This document shows, in pieces, positions 25,925-34,870 of a stretch of DNA of 64,000 bases. The number at the start of each line of letters is the position of its first letter. Within the stretch, counting starts at the first letter, position 1. Below the pieces are notes generated by a model that saw only the letters and a program-made list of their open reading frames with translations, made no database searches and was not told where the DNA came from. The stretch is from Pseudomonadota bacterium (GTDB lineage Bacteria > Pseudomonadota > Alphaproteobacteria > Rhizobiales > Xanthobacteraceae): NCBI GenBank assembly GCA_023387735.1, contig JAEWHP010000044.1:62001-126000 (forward strand), given 5' to 3'. Made by a program: the position numbers and the translations under genes.

Positions 25925-26836
25925 CTATTGCTTCGGTGCCGCGGGCGCCGCTGCAGCCGCCGCCGGTTGACCCGACGGATTGGCAAAGAAGCGGAAAAAC
26001 TCAGAGTCGGGCCGCAGCAGGAAGCGGGTGTCGTTGGACCGAAGCCCGGTCTCGTAGGCCGACATCGAGCGGTAGAAGGCGAAGAAGCCCGGATCCCGGC
26101 CGTACGCCTCGGCAAACAGCCGGTTGCGCTCGGCGTCGCCGACGCCGCGCGTCTGCTCGGCGGCCGAATTGGCTTCCGCGATGATCACGGTCGCCTCACG
26201 ATCGGCCTTGGAGCGGATTTCCTGCGCCTTCTGGCCGCCCTGGGCGCGGAACTCGGCGGCCTCGCGTTGCCGCTCGGTCTGCATCCGCTGGTAGACTGCC
26301 TGGCTGTTCTGCTCCGGCAGGTCGGCGCGGCGGATACGAACGTCGACCACCTGGATGCCGTATTGGTCCGCCTCGCGGTCGAGCTGATCGCGGATCCGCA
26401 TCATCAAGTTATCGCGTTCGTCGCGAACCACGTTGATGAACGTGACCTCGCCCAGCACGCGCCGCAATGCGGCGTTCAGCAGCGTCGTGAGCTGAAGATT
26501 GGCAGCCTGGATCGAACCGATGCTCTGATAGAAGCGCAGCGCGTTCTTGATGCGGTAACGGGCGAAAGCGTCGACCACCAGCCGCTTCTGATCCGAGGCG
26601 ATGACTTCCTGCGACGGATTTTCCAGATCGAGAATACGCTTGTCGATCGAGATCACGGTATCGATGAACGGCGCCTTGAAGTTCAGGCCGGGTTCGGTGA
26701 CGACGCGCACGGGCTCGCCGAGCCGTACCACCAGCACCTGTTCGGTTTGCGCGACCGTGAAGACCGAGCTGTAGCCGACGATGATGACGACGAACAGCAG
26801 GATCAGGCCGACGACGCCTGCAACGGGGGACTTCAT
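25925..26836 (-). CDS. hflC: Protease modulator HflC
   Basis: 303 aa SPFH/band-7 protein with an N-terminal anchor (GVVGLILLFVVIIVGYSSVF) and the long helical region rich in Arg/Glu (QRMQTERQREAAEFRAQGGQKAQEIRS). With HflK it forms a membrane cage around FtsH and restrains it. The start overlaps the hflK stop by four bases. The C-terminus is Ala/Pro-rich. Confidence 0.95.
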   Translation of the reverse strand: MKSPVAGVVGLILLFVVIIVGYSSVFTVAQTEQVLVVRLGEPVRVVTEPGLNFKAPFIDTVISIDKRILDLENPSQEVIASDQKRLVVDAFARYRIKNALRFYQSIGSIQAANLQLTTLLNAALRRVLGEVTFINVVRDERDNLMMRIRDQLDREADQYGIQVVDVRIRRADLPEQNSQAVYQRMQTERQREAAEFRAQGGQKAQEIRSKADREATVIIAEANSAAEQTRGVGDAERNRLFAEAYGRDPGFFAFYRSMSAYETGLRSNDTRFLLRPDSEFFRFFANPSGQPAAAAAAPAAPKQ

Positions 26837-27978
26837 CGGGTGCCTCCCTGCTGCTGGCTGGTGGCGGGCGGCGATGGTGGACGCCGTGGCGTCAGTTCAC
26901 TGAGCGGCAGGTACGGCACCATGCTGTTCTGCGTACCGTTGCCGCCGTCATAAACCAGCTTCTCGGAACCGCCGAGAATCCGCTCCATTGTCTCCAGATA
27001 AAGTCGCTGCCGCGTCACGTCGGGCGCCTTCTTGTACTCGTCGTAAACCTTCTGGAAGCGCGCGCTCTGGCCCTTGGCCTCGGCGACCGCCTGTTCCTTG
27101 TAGCCTTCGGCGACTTGCAGGATCTGCGCGGCGCGGCCGCGAGCGTCGGGAATGACGCGGTTGGCGTATGTCTGCGCCTCGTTCTGCAGCCGCTCGAAGT
27201 CGGCGCGCGCAGCCTGCACGTCGCGGAACGCGTCGATGACCTGCGCGGGCGGATCGACCTTCTGCATCTGCACCTGCGTGATGAGAACGCCGGCGCCGTA
27301 ACTATCCAGCGTCTTTTGCATCAGCTCCTGCACGCTCTGCTCGGTCAAGGTGCGGGCACCGGTGAGGATCGGCTGGATCTGCGAACGCCCGATCACCTCG
27401 CGCATCGCGCTTTCGGCCACCGCCTTCACGGTGCCCTCGGGGTTCTGGATGTTGAAGAGAAAATTGCCGACGCCGTCGGGCTTGATGCGCCACAACACCG
27501 TGAAGTCGACGTCGACGATGTTTTCGTCGCCGGTCAGCATCAGGCTTTCTTCCGGCACATCCCGCATGGTGCGGCCACGCCGCGCCGGGTCCTCGATCAG
27601 CGACATGCCGATCGAGATCGTTGAAACGCGCAGCGCCTTCGGCAGAAGCACGGTCTCGATCGGATACGGCAGATGATAGTTCAGGCCGGGTTGCACGGTA
27701 CGAACGTGCTTGCCGAAACGCAGCACGACGCCGAGTTCTTCGGACTGCACGCGGAAGAATCCGGACAAGCCCCAGATCGCCAGCGCGCCGATCAGGACCA
27801 GCGCGATGCCCATGGTGCTGAAATGACCGCCCGGCAGAAGCTGCTGCAGCCGGTCCTGGCCGCGCCGCAGAAGGTCCTCGAGATCCGGCGGCCTCGGACC
27901 GGCCGACTGCGGCCCCGAGCCCCACGGCCCCTTGGGACCCGAGCCCCAGGGGCCCCCACCTTGATTCTTCCACGGCAT
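26833..27978 (-). CDS. hflK: Protease modulator HflK
   Basis: 381 aa. A Gly/Pro/Trp-rich cytoplasmic head (GGGPWGSGPKGPWGSGPQ, itself a small repeat) is followed by one membrane helix (residues about 55-75) and the SPFH domain (LGVVLRFGKHVRTVQPGLNYHLPYPIE). C-terminal half is helical up to YLPLSELTP. Partner of HflC immediately downstream. Confidence 0.95.
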   Translation of the reverse strand: MPWKNQGGGPWGSGPKGPWGSGPQSAGPRPPDLEDLLRRGQDRLQQLLPGGHFSTMGIALVLIGALAIWGLSGFFRVQSEELGVVLRFGKHVRTVQPGLNYHLPYPIETVLLPKALRVSTISIGMSLIEDPARRGRTMRDVPEESLMLTGDENIVDVDFTVLWRIKPDGVGNFLFNIQNPEGTVKAVAESAMREVIGRSQIQPILTGARTLTEQSVQELMQKTLDSYGAGVLITQVQMQKVDPPAQVIDAFRDVQAARADFERLQNEAQTYANRVIPDARGRAAQILQVAEGYKEQAVAEAKGQSARFQKVYDEYKKAPDVTRQRLYLETMERILGGSEKLVYDGGNGTQNSMVPYLPLSELTPRRPPSPPATSQQQGGTR

Positions 27979-28146
27979 ATAAAACTCTCCTCCGCTGGGC
28001 CCGGATCCGCCTGTTGGCAGGGTGCCCAGCCTCGCATATCCGCCCGGCTTTATAGGGGACCGCTAGGCCCCTTACAACGCAAGCTTCCTGCTCGAAACAG
28101 CTATGCTTGACGCCATATTTGTCAATGCAAACATCGGCTAGCGCGG

Positions 28147-28659
28147 TTAACGCTGATGGCGCCGACGATATGTCACATAGGAGAAATCGACGCTGTCTTC
28201 GGGACCGGCCGGATTCCGTACCCGCGCCACCTCCTCCCAAACCGCCGGGTCGATTGCGGCAAGATGTGTGTCACCCTCGGGCCGGGCGTGCACTTCGGTG
28301 ATTTCCAGGCGATCGGCCCTGTCCATGCATTGCGCGTAGATCTCCGCGCCTCCGATGATCGCGATCTCAGTGGCGAAACGCCGCAGCGCATCCCCGGTGG
28401 CGATTGCCATCGCATCCGCAACGGAATGCGTGACCACGGCGCCGGCGGCGCGAAAGCCCGCATCGCGCGTAACCACGATATTGGTTCGTCCGGGAAGCGG
28501 CCGGCCGATCGAGAGGAACGTCTTGCGCCCCATCACCACGGGCCTGCCCGAGGTCAGCGCCTTGAAGCGCGACATGTCGGATTTCAATCGCCACGGCATC
28601 GCACCGCCGGCGCCGATGACGCCATTCTCGGCGACCGCCACGATGACAACGACTTCCAT
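28147..28659 (-). CDS. folA: Dihydrofolate reductase
   Basis: 170 aa from ATG 28659 (MEVVVIVAVAENGVIG). NADPH-dependent reduction of dihydrofolate. MPWRLKSDMSRFKALTSGRPVVMGRKTF holds the catalytic Asp and the cofactor loop; FATEIAIIGGAEIY is the second cofactor motif. The ATG overlaps the stop of the upstream GNAT gene (TAATG). With thyA two genes up, it forms the expected thymidylate-cycle pair, since ThyA makes dihydrofolate. Confidence 0.95.
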   Translation of the reverse strand: MEVVVIVAVAENGVIGAGGAMPWRLKSDMSRFKALTSGRPVVMGRKTFLSIGRPLPGRTNIVVTRDAGFRAAGAVVTHSVADAMAIATGDALRRFATEIAIIGGAEIYAQCMDRADRLEITEVHARPEGDTHLAAIDPAVWEEVARVRNPAGPEDSVDFSYVTYRRRHQR

Positions 28660-29144
28660 TACGCTCCCCTCGCCAGGGCCCGCAGCGCCGGACCACCGAC
28701 CCGGCAGACCGTCCACTCATCCATCAGCACTGCACCGAGGGACTTGTAGAACTCGATCGACGGCGAGTTCCAGTCGAGCACCGACCATTGCAGCCGCGAC
28801 CAGCCTTTGGCGATACATATGTTCGCCAGATGCACCAGCAGCGCCTTGCCTATGCCCTTGCCGCGCAACGCCGGGCGAACGAACAGGTCCTCCAGGTAGA
28901 TTCCGGCTCGACCGCTGAAGGTCGAATAATTGACGAACCAGACCGCGAAGCCCACGGCCTCGCCGTTCCACTCCGCAATCTCGCAAAACAGGCGCGGGTT
29001 GGCGCCGAACAACTCAGCATCGAGATCGGCTTCGGTGGCCTCGACTTCGTGCAGCAGCTTTTCATATTCGGCGAGTTCACGAACGAACGACAGCACAAGC
29101 CCCGCTTCGCCCGGACGTACGCGGCGGATGTTGAGAGACATCAA
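28659..29144 (-). CDS. GNAT family N-acetyltransferase
   Basis: 161 aa. The acetyl-CoA loop is RPALRGKGIGKALLVHLANI (R-x-x-G-x-G); the end SLGAVLMDEWTVCRV resembles diamine/polyamine N-acetyltransferases. It lies between thyA and folA, coupled to folA by a one-base overlap. Substrate unproven; polyamine or small amine acetylation fits the family. Confidence 0.85.
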   Translation of the reverse strand: MMSLNIRRVRPGEAGLVLSFVRELAEYEKLLHEVEATEADLDAELFGANPRLFCEIAEWNGEAVGFAVWFVNYSTFSGRAGIYLEDLFVRPALRGKGIGKALLVHLANICIAKGWSRLQWSVLDWNSPSIEFYKSLGAVLMDEWTVCRVGGPALRALARGA

Positions 29145-29160
29145 TCCCCCGCACCGCTAT

Positions 29161-29955
29161 TCATACAGCCACCTCGGCCTTGATATGCGGGTGCGGATCG
29201 TAGCCTTCGAGCGCAAAATCCTCGTAGCGGAATGCGAAGATGTCCTTCACATCGGGATTGATCTTCATGACCGGCAGCGGCCGCGTCGGCCGTGTCAGTT
29301 GCAGCCGCGCCTGCTCGATATGGTTGGAGTAAAGATGCGTGTCGCCGAACGAGTGGACGAAGTCACCCGGCTTCAGCCCCGTCACCTGCGCCACCATCAT
29401 CGTCAGCAGCGAATAGGACGCGATGTTGAAGGGCACGCCCAGGAATACGTCGGCTGAACGCTGATAGAGCTGGCACGACAGCTTGCCGTTGGCGACGTAG
29501 AACTGAAACAGGCAGTGACAGGGCGGCAGCGCCATCTTGTCGACGTCGGCCGGATTCCACGCGCTCACGATCAGCCGACGTGAATCCGGGTTGCGCTTGA
29601 TCATGTCGATGACGTTGGAGATCTGATCGATGCGGCGTCCATCCGGTGCCGGCCACGAGCGCCACTGCGATCCATAGACCGGACCGAGATCGCCGTTGGC
29701 GTCGGCCCATTCGTCCCAGATCGAAACGCCGTGGTCCTTGAGATATTTGATGTTGGTGTCACCGGCGAGGAACCACAGCAATTCGTGCACGATCGCTTTC
29801 AGCGGCAGGCGCTTGGTGGTCAGCATCGGAAAGCCGGCCGACAGGTTGAAGCGCATCTGGTGGCCGAAGATCGACAGCGTGCCGGTGCCGGTGCGGTCGT
29901 GCTTCTCCGCACCGTCGCTGAGGATACGTTCGAGCAGGTCGTGATACTGGTTCAT
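29161..29955 (-). CDS. thyA: Thymidylate synthase
   Basis: 264 aa from ATG 29955 (MNQYHDLLERIL), exactly the usual length. It methylates dUMP with methylene-tetrahydrofolate. Catalytic Cys is in ALPPCHCLFQFYV; RTGTGTLSIFGHQMRFNL and the late DIFAFRYEDF.LEGYDPHP are conserved. Upstream of GNAT and folA on the same strand. Confidence 0.97.
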   Translation of the reverse strand: MNQYHDLLERILSDGAEKHDRTGTGTLSIFGHQMRFNLSAGFPMLTTKRLPLKAIVHELLWFLAGDTNIKYLKDHGVSIWDEWADANGDLGPVYGSQWRSWPAPDGRRIDQISNVIDMIKRNPDSRRLIVSAWNPADVDKMALPPCHCLFQFYVANGKLSCQLYQRSADVFLGVPFNIASYSLLTMMVAQVTGLKPGDFVHSFGDTHLYSNHIEQARLQLTRPTRPLPVMKINPDVKDIFAFRYEDFALEGYDPHPHIKAEVAV

Positions 29956-30076
29956 GGCTGACGTTTCGGGCCTTCCGGGGAGCGCGAACTTAGCGCCGGC
30001 ATAGCCGATCGACATCCCGATTCGGCTTCACCCACCAATTATACCCCGAAAAATGATCATCCCCGCGCAAACGACA

Positions 30077-30102
30077 AGGGGCGGAACCGGCGTCCCGCCC
30101 CT
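30077..30102 (-). terminator. Probable terminator after tctC
   Basis: AGGGGCGG and CCGCCCCT form an eight-pair GC-rich stem 25 bases past the tctC stop. The following minus-strand sequence TGTCGTTTG is only weakly T-rich. Confidence 0.5.
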
Positions 30103-30126
30103 CGCCCAACCCGTTGATGATGTAGA

Positions 30127-31107
30127 CTAATTCACCGCCTTGAGCACCGGCGTCCACTTCGCGATTTCATTCTTGACCAGGGTTCCCAGCGCGGCCGGCG
30201 TCCGCTGCTCCTTGGCCGGGATCACGCTGCCGAGGTCGAGCAGACGCTTGCGCACGCCCTCGTCATCCAGCGCCTTGACGACCGCCTCGTTCAGCTTGGC
30301 GACAACTTCCGGCGGCGTGCCCTTTGGCGCGAAGATCGCATTCCATGCCTGCGCCTGGAAGGCCGGCAGGCCGGCCTCGGCGGTGGTCGGAACATTGGGC
30401 AGGGACGGATTGCGCTCCGGCGTCGCGATCGCATAGGCCTTGATCGTGCCGCCGTTGATCTGCGGCACGGCGTTGACGATCTGGTCGCACATGTAGTCGA
30501 CCTGCCCCGCAACGAGCGCATTCATCGCCGGACCCGTGCCGTTGAAGGGCACGCCGATCGGCTTGACCCCGAGCACCGAGTTCAGCAACTCGCACGATAC
30601 GTGGGAGACCGAACCGATGCCGGCATGCGCGGCATTTACCTTGCTTTCATTCGCCTTCACGTAGGCGATGAATTCCTTGAGGTCCTTCGGCGGCAGATCC
30701 TTGCGCGCCAGGATCAGGATCGGCGTTCCCGCGAGCAGGCCGACCGGTTCGAAATCCTTTTCCGGATGATAGGCGAGCTTGGGATAGAGCGGCACGGACG
30801 CCGCATGCGTGCCCATATGCCCGGTGATCAGCGTATAGCCGTCATTGGCGGCCTTCGCCGCGCGCGTGGTGGCGGTGGTTCCGCCGGCACCGACGACGTT
30901 TTCGATGATGATGGTCTGACCGAGCGTCTGCGCCATATGGCCGGTGACGATGCGAGCGATCACATCGGTCGGCCCGCCTGCCGCAAACGGCACGATCATG
31001 GTGATGCTGCGGGTCGGATAGGTTTGAGCCTGCGCCTGTGCAGACAGTGCAAGTCCGACGAGTGCAGCCAGACAGCCGCTCGCCAGGGAGCGTCCATACC
31101 ATTTCAT
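30127..31107 (-). CDS. Bug/TctC periplasmic binding protein of a tripartite tricarboxylate transporter
   Basis: 326 aa. Signal peptide MKWYGRSLASGCLAALVGLALSAQAQA, then the Bug domain opening YPTRSITMIVPFAAGGPTDVIARI, typical for carboxylate capture, with NVVGAGGTTATTRAAKA and FNGTGPAMNALVAGQVDYMCDQ. It delivers a carboxylate or related acid to TctAB encoded just upstream. The exact ligand cannot be read from sequence. Confidence 0.93.
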   Translation of the reverse strand: MKWYGRSLASGCLAALVGLALSAQAQAQTYPTRSITMIVPFAAGGPTDVIARIVTGHMAQTLGQTIIIENVVGAGGTTATTRAAKAANDGYTLITGHMGTHAASVPLYPKLAYHPEKDFEPVGLLAGTPILILARKDLPPKDLKEFIAYVKANESKVNAAHAGIGSVSHVSCELLNSVLGVKPIGVPFNGTGPAMNALVAGQVDYMCDQIVNAVPQINGGTIKAYAIATPERNPSLPNVPTTAEAGLPAFQAQAWNAIFAPKGTPPEVVAKLNEAVVKALDDEGVRKRLLDLGSVIPAKEQRTPAALGTLVKNEIAKWTPVLKAVN

Positions 31108-31131
31108 GGTTAAGTTCCTTCAGCCCTTAGA

Positions 31132-31161
31132 CAAATGCCGGCTCTCTCAAGCCGGCATTTG
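31132..31161 (-). repeat. Perfect 12-bp intercistronic hairpin between tctA and tctC
   Basis: CAAATGCCGGCT pairs with AGCCGGCATTTG around CTCTCA. It lies in the 114-base gap between tctA and tctC and has no T-run after it on the coding strand. It probably protects or separates the two parts of the mRNA so the binding protein is made at a different level. Confidence 0.65.
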
Positions 31162-31221
31162 CGAGTAATATCAGTTCACGCGAAGTCGAACAGACTACAA
31201 CCTGCGGCGCACCGCCGCAGG

Positions 31222-32787
31222 TCAGTTCTCGGATTCGACGAACACCTCGTCGCGCTTCTTGCGCAGCGCCGGCAGCACCGTCAGGATCAGCAGTCCGGCC
31301 GCGATCGCCATCAGCACCGCGGACAGCGGACGCGTGACGAACACCGACCAGTCGCCGCGCGAGATCAGAAGCGCCCGGCGCAGGTTCTCCTCCATCAGCG
31401 GCCCGAGCACCATGCCCAGCAGCAGGGGCGCGGGCTCGAAGTCGTGCTTGATGAGCCAGTATCCGATCAATCCGAACACGCCTGCAATCATGACGTCTGT
31501 CGGTGCGTTGTTCACCGAGTAGATGCCGATACAGCAGAAGATCACGATCGACGGGAACATCAGGCGATACGGCACGCGCAGCAGCCGCACCCAGATGCCC
31601 ACCAGCGGCAGGTTGATGACGAGCAGCATCAGATTGCCGATCCACATCGAGGCGATCATGCCCCAGACGAGGTCGGGTTGCTTCTGCATCACCTGCGGTC
31701 CCGGCACGATGCCATGGATGGTCATCGCACCGACCATCAGCGCCATCACCGCGTTCGGCGGAATGCCGAGCGTCAGAAGCGGGATGAACGAGGTTTGCGC
31801 GGCGGCATTGTTCGCGCTTTCGGGCGCCGCAACGCCCTGAATCGAGCCGCGACCAAACATCTGGGGCGTCTTCGATATCTTCTTCTCGAGCGTATAGGCC
31901 GCGAACGAGGCGATGACGGCGCCGCCGCCCGGCAGGATGCCGAGGATCGAGCCAAGCACCGTCCCGCGTCCTATCGCCGGCGCCGAGTCCTTCAGATCCT
32001 TTGCCGTCGGCATCAGGCCGGAGACCTTTTGCTGAACCAGTTGCCGGTCGCTTTCGCCGCCGGCGTCGAGATTGCGGATGATTTCCGCAAAACCGAACAA
32101 CCCCATCGCCAGCGTGGCAAACCCTAGACCGTCAGCCAGTTCGGGAATGTTGAAAGCCATGCGCGAGGCGCCGGTTTCGATGTCCGATCCCACCATCGAC
32201 AGCAGCAGCCCCAGCACGATCATCGCGATCGCCTTGAGCACCGAGCCCTTTGCCAGCACGACGGCGAAGATCAGGCCGAGCACCATCAGCGAGAAATATT
32301 CGGCAGGGCCGAACGCCAGCGCGAGCTTGGTGAGCGGCGCGCCCAGAAGGGCGATGAGCACGGTCGCGACACAGCCGGCAAAGAACGATCCGATCGCCGC
32401 GATCGCCAGCGCCGGACCGGCGCGGCCCTGCTTGGCCATCTGGAAACCGTCGAGCGCCGTGACCACCGACCCCGCCTCGCCGGGAATGTTGACCAGGATC
32501 GACGTGGTCGAGCCGCCATACTGCGCACCGTAATAGATGCCGGCCAGCATGATCAGCGCGCCCACCGGCGGCAGGCCGAAGGTGATCGGAAGCAGCATGG
32601 CGACGGTGGCGATGGTGCCAATGCCCGGCAGCACGCCGACGAGGGTACCGACCAGCGCGCCGATCAGGCACAGCAGAATGTTGACGGGGATCGGGATCGA
32701 CATGCCGCCGAGAAATGCAGGCGACCACTGCACGAACTGGAAAACGACGCCGAAGCCGAGTCCAAGGTTTGAAAAGATATCTCCCAT
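31222..32787 (-). CDS. tctA: Tripartite tricarboxylate transporter large permease
   Basis: 521 aa, about eleven membrane helices. Family signatures are LVGVLPGIGTIATVAMLLPITFGLPP, the GGSTTSILVNIPGEAGSVVTALDG loop, and the second GxxxGxxPGxG-like motif GSILGILPGGGAVIASF. It begins seven bases after the tctB stop. Secondary, ion-driven uptake with TctB and TctC. Confidence 0.95.
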   Translation of the reverse strand: MGDIFSNLGLGFGVVFQFVQWSPAFLGGMSIPIPVNILLCLIGALVGTLVGVLPGIGTIATVAMLLPITFGLPPVGALIMLAGIYYGAQYGGSTTSILVNIPGEAGSVVTALDGFQMAKQGRAGPALAIAAIGSFFAGCVATVLIALLGAPLTKLALAFGPAEYFSLMVLGLIFAVVLAKGSVLKAIAMIVLGLLLSMVGSDIETGASRMAFNIPELADGLGFATLAMGLFGFAEIIRNLDAGGESDRQLVQQKVSGLMPTAKDLKDSAPAIGRGTVLGSILGILPGGGAVIASFAAYTLEKKISKTPQMFGRGSIQGVAAPESANNAAAQTSFIPLLTLGIPPNAVMALMVGAMTIHGIVPGPQVMQKQPDLVWGMIASMWIGNLMLLVINLPLVGIWVRLLRVPYRLMFPSIVIFCCIGIYSVNNAPTDVMIAGVFGLIGYWLIKHDFEPAPLLLGMVLGPLMEENLRRALLISRGDWSVFVTRPLSAVLMAIAAGLLILTVLPALRKKRDEVFVESEN

Positions 32788-32794
32788 CGTAGCC

Positions 32795-33295
32795 TCAACG
32801 GATCAAGAATGTCGGCAGGAGCTGCAAGGGCAGACCGAGCGCATAAGGAAACAAAAGGGCGCAGAACGCCGTCAGGCAGGCGCCGACGACAAGCGCCTCT
32901 ACCCAACGGGTCTCATGCGAGCCGCAAGCGGCGATCATGAAGCTTGTCATCGCAGCGAAGATCATTCCCATCGGCCGGATCGTGAACGCAAAGGAAAGGA
33001 TTGCCAGCGACACAAAAAGCGGGCCGCGCCAGTGATATTTCGCAAGGTGCTGGCCTTCGGTCAGAACGCCGACGAGCGCGATGGCGGCGCCCAGTCCGAG
33101 CAGCAGAAACCCGAACATCCGGGGTGCGGTGCCGGCGCCGAACGAAAACCCGCGCATGCCCTGCAGGTCGCTCGACGCCCAGAGGGCGAACAAGGCGACG
33201 GCCATCAACGCGATGCCGCCGATAAAATCCTGCGGTCCGCGAACCCACTTCGGCATGATAGATTTGACCGGCGCTTGGCCCGGCGTAGCACTCAT
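32795..33295 (-). CDS. tctB: Tripartite tricarboxylate transporter small subunit
   Basis: 166 aa from ATG 33295 (MSATPGQAPVKS); the frame allows six more residues. Four hydrophobic helices (e.g. DFIGGIALMAVALFALWAS and the C-terminal pair) and the sequence RMFGFLLLGLGAAIAL match the TctB family. First gene of tctB-tctA-tctC. Confidence 0.9.
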   Translation of the reverse strand: MSATPGQAPVKSIMPKWVRGPQDFIGGIALMAVALFALWASSDLQGMRGFSFGAGTAPRMFGFLLLGLGAAIALVGVLTEGQHLAKYHWRGPLFVSLAILSFAFTIRPMGMIFAAMTSFMIAACGSHETRWVEALVVGACLTAFCALLFPYALGLPLQLLPTFLIR

Positions 33296-33810
33296 CAATC
33301 TCACTCCCCCCAAAAGGCGGGGCTTCTCGCCCGTCGCTTGGATAACTTGTACCTATATGCGTGTCCCGGAAACTGCGTAGCGAGTTTCCTCGGACAACGC
33401 CAGCAAAACCCAAAGCGCCCTCGCCCGGGAATATCCTGACAGGCATAGCGACCGGCGTGAATTGGCGCATCTATTCGTACCTGGGCAACGGCCCTGTTCG
33501 GAAAGCCGTGCAGCGAGGCTGTCCCATCGCAACTTTCGCGGCTCACGGCGCCGGCAATACCCGCGATCAGATATTTCGCGCGCCCTTGGCGATCCTTGAT
33601 CACGCGCCGGCCACAATCAGCCCACCGGGCAGCCCCCCTTAAGGGCAAAACCAGGCTGGCTTGGCGGCGAACGGTCGGCCAACAACGTAGCAGCCGGGCG
33701 GGAGCCGGCTGCCCGCCGCAATTCAGGAACTGCCCGAAGCCATCCCAATAGCCGTGTGCGCACCCGCCGGTGGCCCTATTTTTCTTCAGACTTGCACCCT
33801 ATATTGGGGG
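33296..33810. other. Intergenic region between tctB and ssrA
   Basis: 515 bases with no gene I can support; frames on both strands are of low protein quality. A perfect eight-pair hairpin GCAGCCGG/CCGGCTGC with loop GCGGGAG is at 33690-33712. TATATT at 33800 may be the -10 box of the tmRNA gene, but no good -35 was found. Confidence 0.5.
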
Positions 33811-34001
33811 TGCCGGTTCGCCGGCTATGGAAATAAATGACCGTCGCAATAAACCATTCGGACCCGGGGGCAGTACCCGGCGCCTCCACCCAAGCCCACC
33901 CAATTAGTGGGCTTCGGCGGGGGCGAAATAGGATCGACGAGGGCGTAAAGGGCGAGTTTTTTCTCGGTATGGTTCCGCCGTTATCGGGCTATGCAATAGT
34001 T

Positions 34002-34040
34002 GCAAACGACAACTATGCTCCGGTTGCTCAGGCTGCGTAA
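34002..34040 (+). other. tmRNA proteolysis tag reading frame
   Basis: GCA AAC GAC AAC TAT GCT CCG GTT GCT CAG GCT GCG TAA encodes ANDNYAPVAQAA. Proteins rescued from stalled ribosomes receive this tail; the final AA residues are the ClpX signal and the AND start is the part recognised by SspB, whose gene is next. Confidence 0.95.
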
Positions 34041-34099
34041 CGCAGTTTGAAAGACCAAGTCTAAAGTCCTAGTGGGTTAAGCTCCGCTAGGCGGGGTTC

Positions 34100-34140
34100 G
34101 GAGGCACCTGGCAACAGAAGCCTCCACTTCATTTTCTTTT
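34100..34140 (+). terminator. Terminator of ssrA
   Basis: GGAGGC (34100-34105) pairs with GCCTCC (34120-34125) and is followed by ACTTCATTTTCTTTT. Confidence 0.75.
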
Positions 34141-34279
34141 GCATTATCCGCCCGGCAGAAGTCTTCTGCCGCAAATTCGACCCGTCACGCCTGCTGACCT
34201 TCGGCCCGTGCCGGAGTACCATGGGACAGCAGGGCGAGTCGGGGCACCGGCGGCCACCATTTAACGTAACAGGACCATC

Positions 34280-34798
34280 ATGGCGACCGATCACATCCGT
34301 TATGACGTGCTGGCGCGCGACGCGCTGCGCGGGGTGCTGCGCCGCGTGCTGACCGACGCTGCCGAACACGGCCTGCCCGGCGAGCATCATTTCTTCATCA
34401 CCTTCCTGTCCACCGCCGACGGCGTAAAGCTGTCGCCGCGGCTGCTTGCGCAATATCCGGAGGAGATGACCATCATCCTGCAGCACCAGTTCTGGGATCT
34501 GGTGGTGACCGAGGACCGTTTCGAGGTCGGCCTTTCGTTCGGCGGCATTCCGGAGCGGCTGGTGGTTCCGTTCGCCGCGATCAAGAGCTTTCTTGATCCA
34601 TCCGTCCAGTTCGGCCTGCAGTTCGAACCGTCGGAGGCCATACCCGAAGCGCCGGCGGCAAAGCTGCCCGCCGTTCCCGCTGCCCCCGCCCTGCCCGTCG
34701 CCACGGCGCCGGCGCCCGCTGCCGAGAGCGCGGACGAGCCGGAGAAGGCAAGCGAGGGTGCGGAAGTGGTGCGGCTGGATCGTTTCCGCAAGAAATAA
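34280..34798 (+). CDS. sspB: SspB, ClpXP adaptor for ssrA-tagged proteins
   Basis: 172 aa with the SspB-alpha fold (residues 1-115: MATDHIRYDVLARDALRGVLRRVL, HHFFITFLS, LVVPFAAIKSFLDPSVQFGLQF), then an Ala/Pro-rich flexible linker and a basic tail VVRLDRFRKK that docks on ClpX. It brings tagged proteins to ClpXP for degradation. It lies 140 bases after the tmRNA terminator, so tag and adaptor genes are neighbours. AGGA precedes the ATG. Confidence 0.93.
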   Translation: MATDHIRYDVLARDALRGVLRRVLTDAAEHGLPGEHHFFITFLSTADGVKLSPRLLAQYPEEMTIILQHQFWDLVVTEDRFEVGLSFGGIPERLVVPFAAIKSFLDPSVQFGLQFEPSEAIPEAPAAKLPAVPAAPALPVATAPAPAAESADEPEKASEGAEVVRLDRFRKK

Positions 34799-34870
34799 TC
34801 CAAGCGCGAGAAAGTCCGCAACGCTGTAGTGTGCGCGTCCCGCCACTTCACGGTGCAATGGACTTTACGC

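Larger units (their letters stand above)
33811..34140 (+). ncRNA. ssrA: Transfer-messenger RNA, circularly permuted two-piece type
   Basis: The acceptor piece comes first: CCCGGGGGCAGTACCCGG is the T-arm and CGCCTCC the 3' acceptor strand (33881-33887). A processed loop follows with hairpin AAGCCCAC/GTGGGCTT (33892-33914). The coding piece begins GGGGGCGAAATAGGATCGACG at 33919, whose first seven bases pair with CGCCTCC. The tag frame is at 34002-34040. The 3' part ends in a terminator stem at 34100. This permuted order is diagnostic for alphaproteobacteria. The 5' end is approximate. The acceptor reads CCTCCACCCA, so the CCA end is not exactly encoded. Confidence 0.93.

Noticed and set aside
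33837..34040. Open frame of 67 codons ending ANDNYAPVAQAA
   Set aside because: It is the tmRNA gene read as protein; only the last 12 codons are translated, as the degradation tag.
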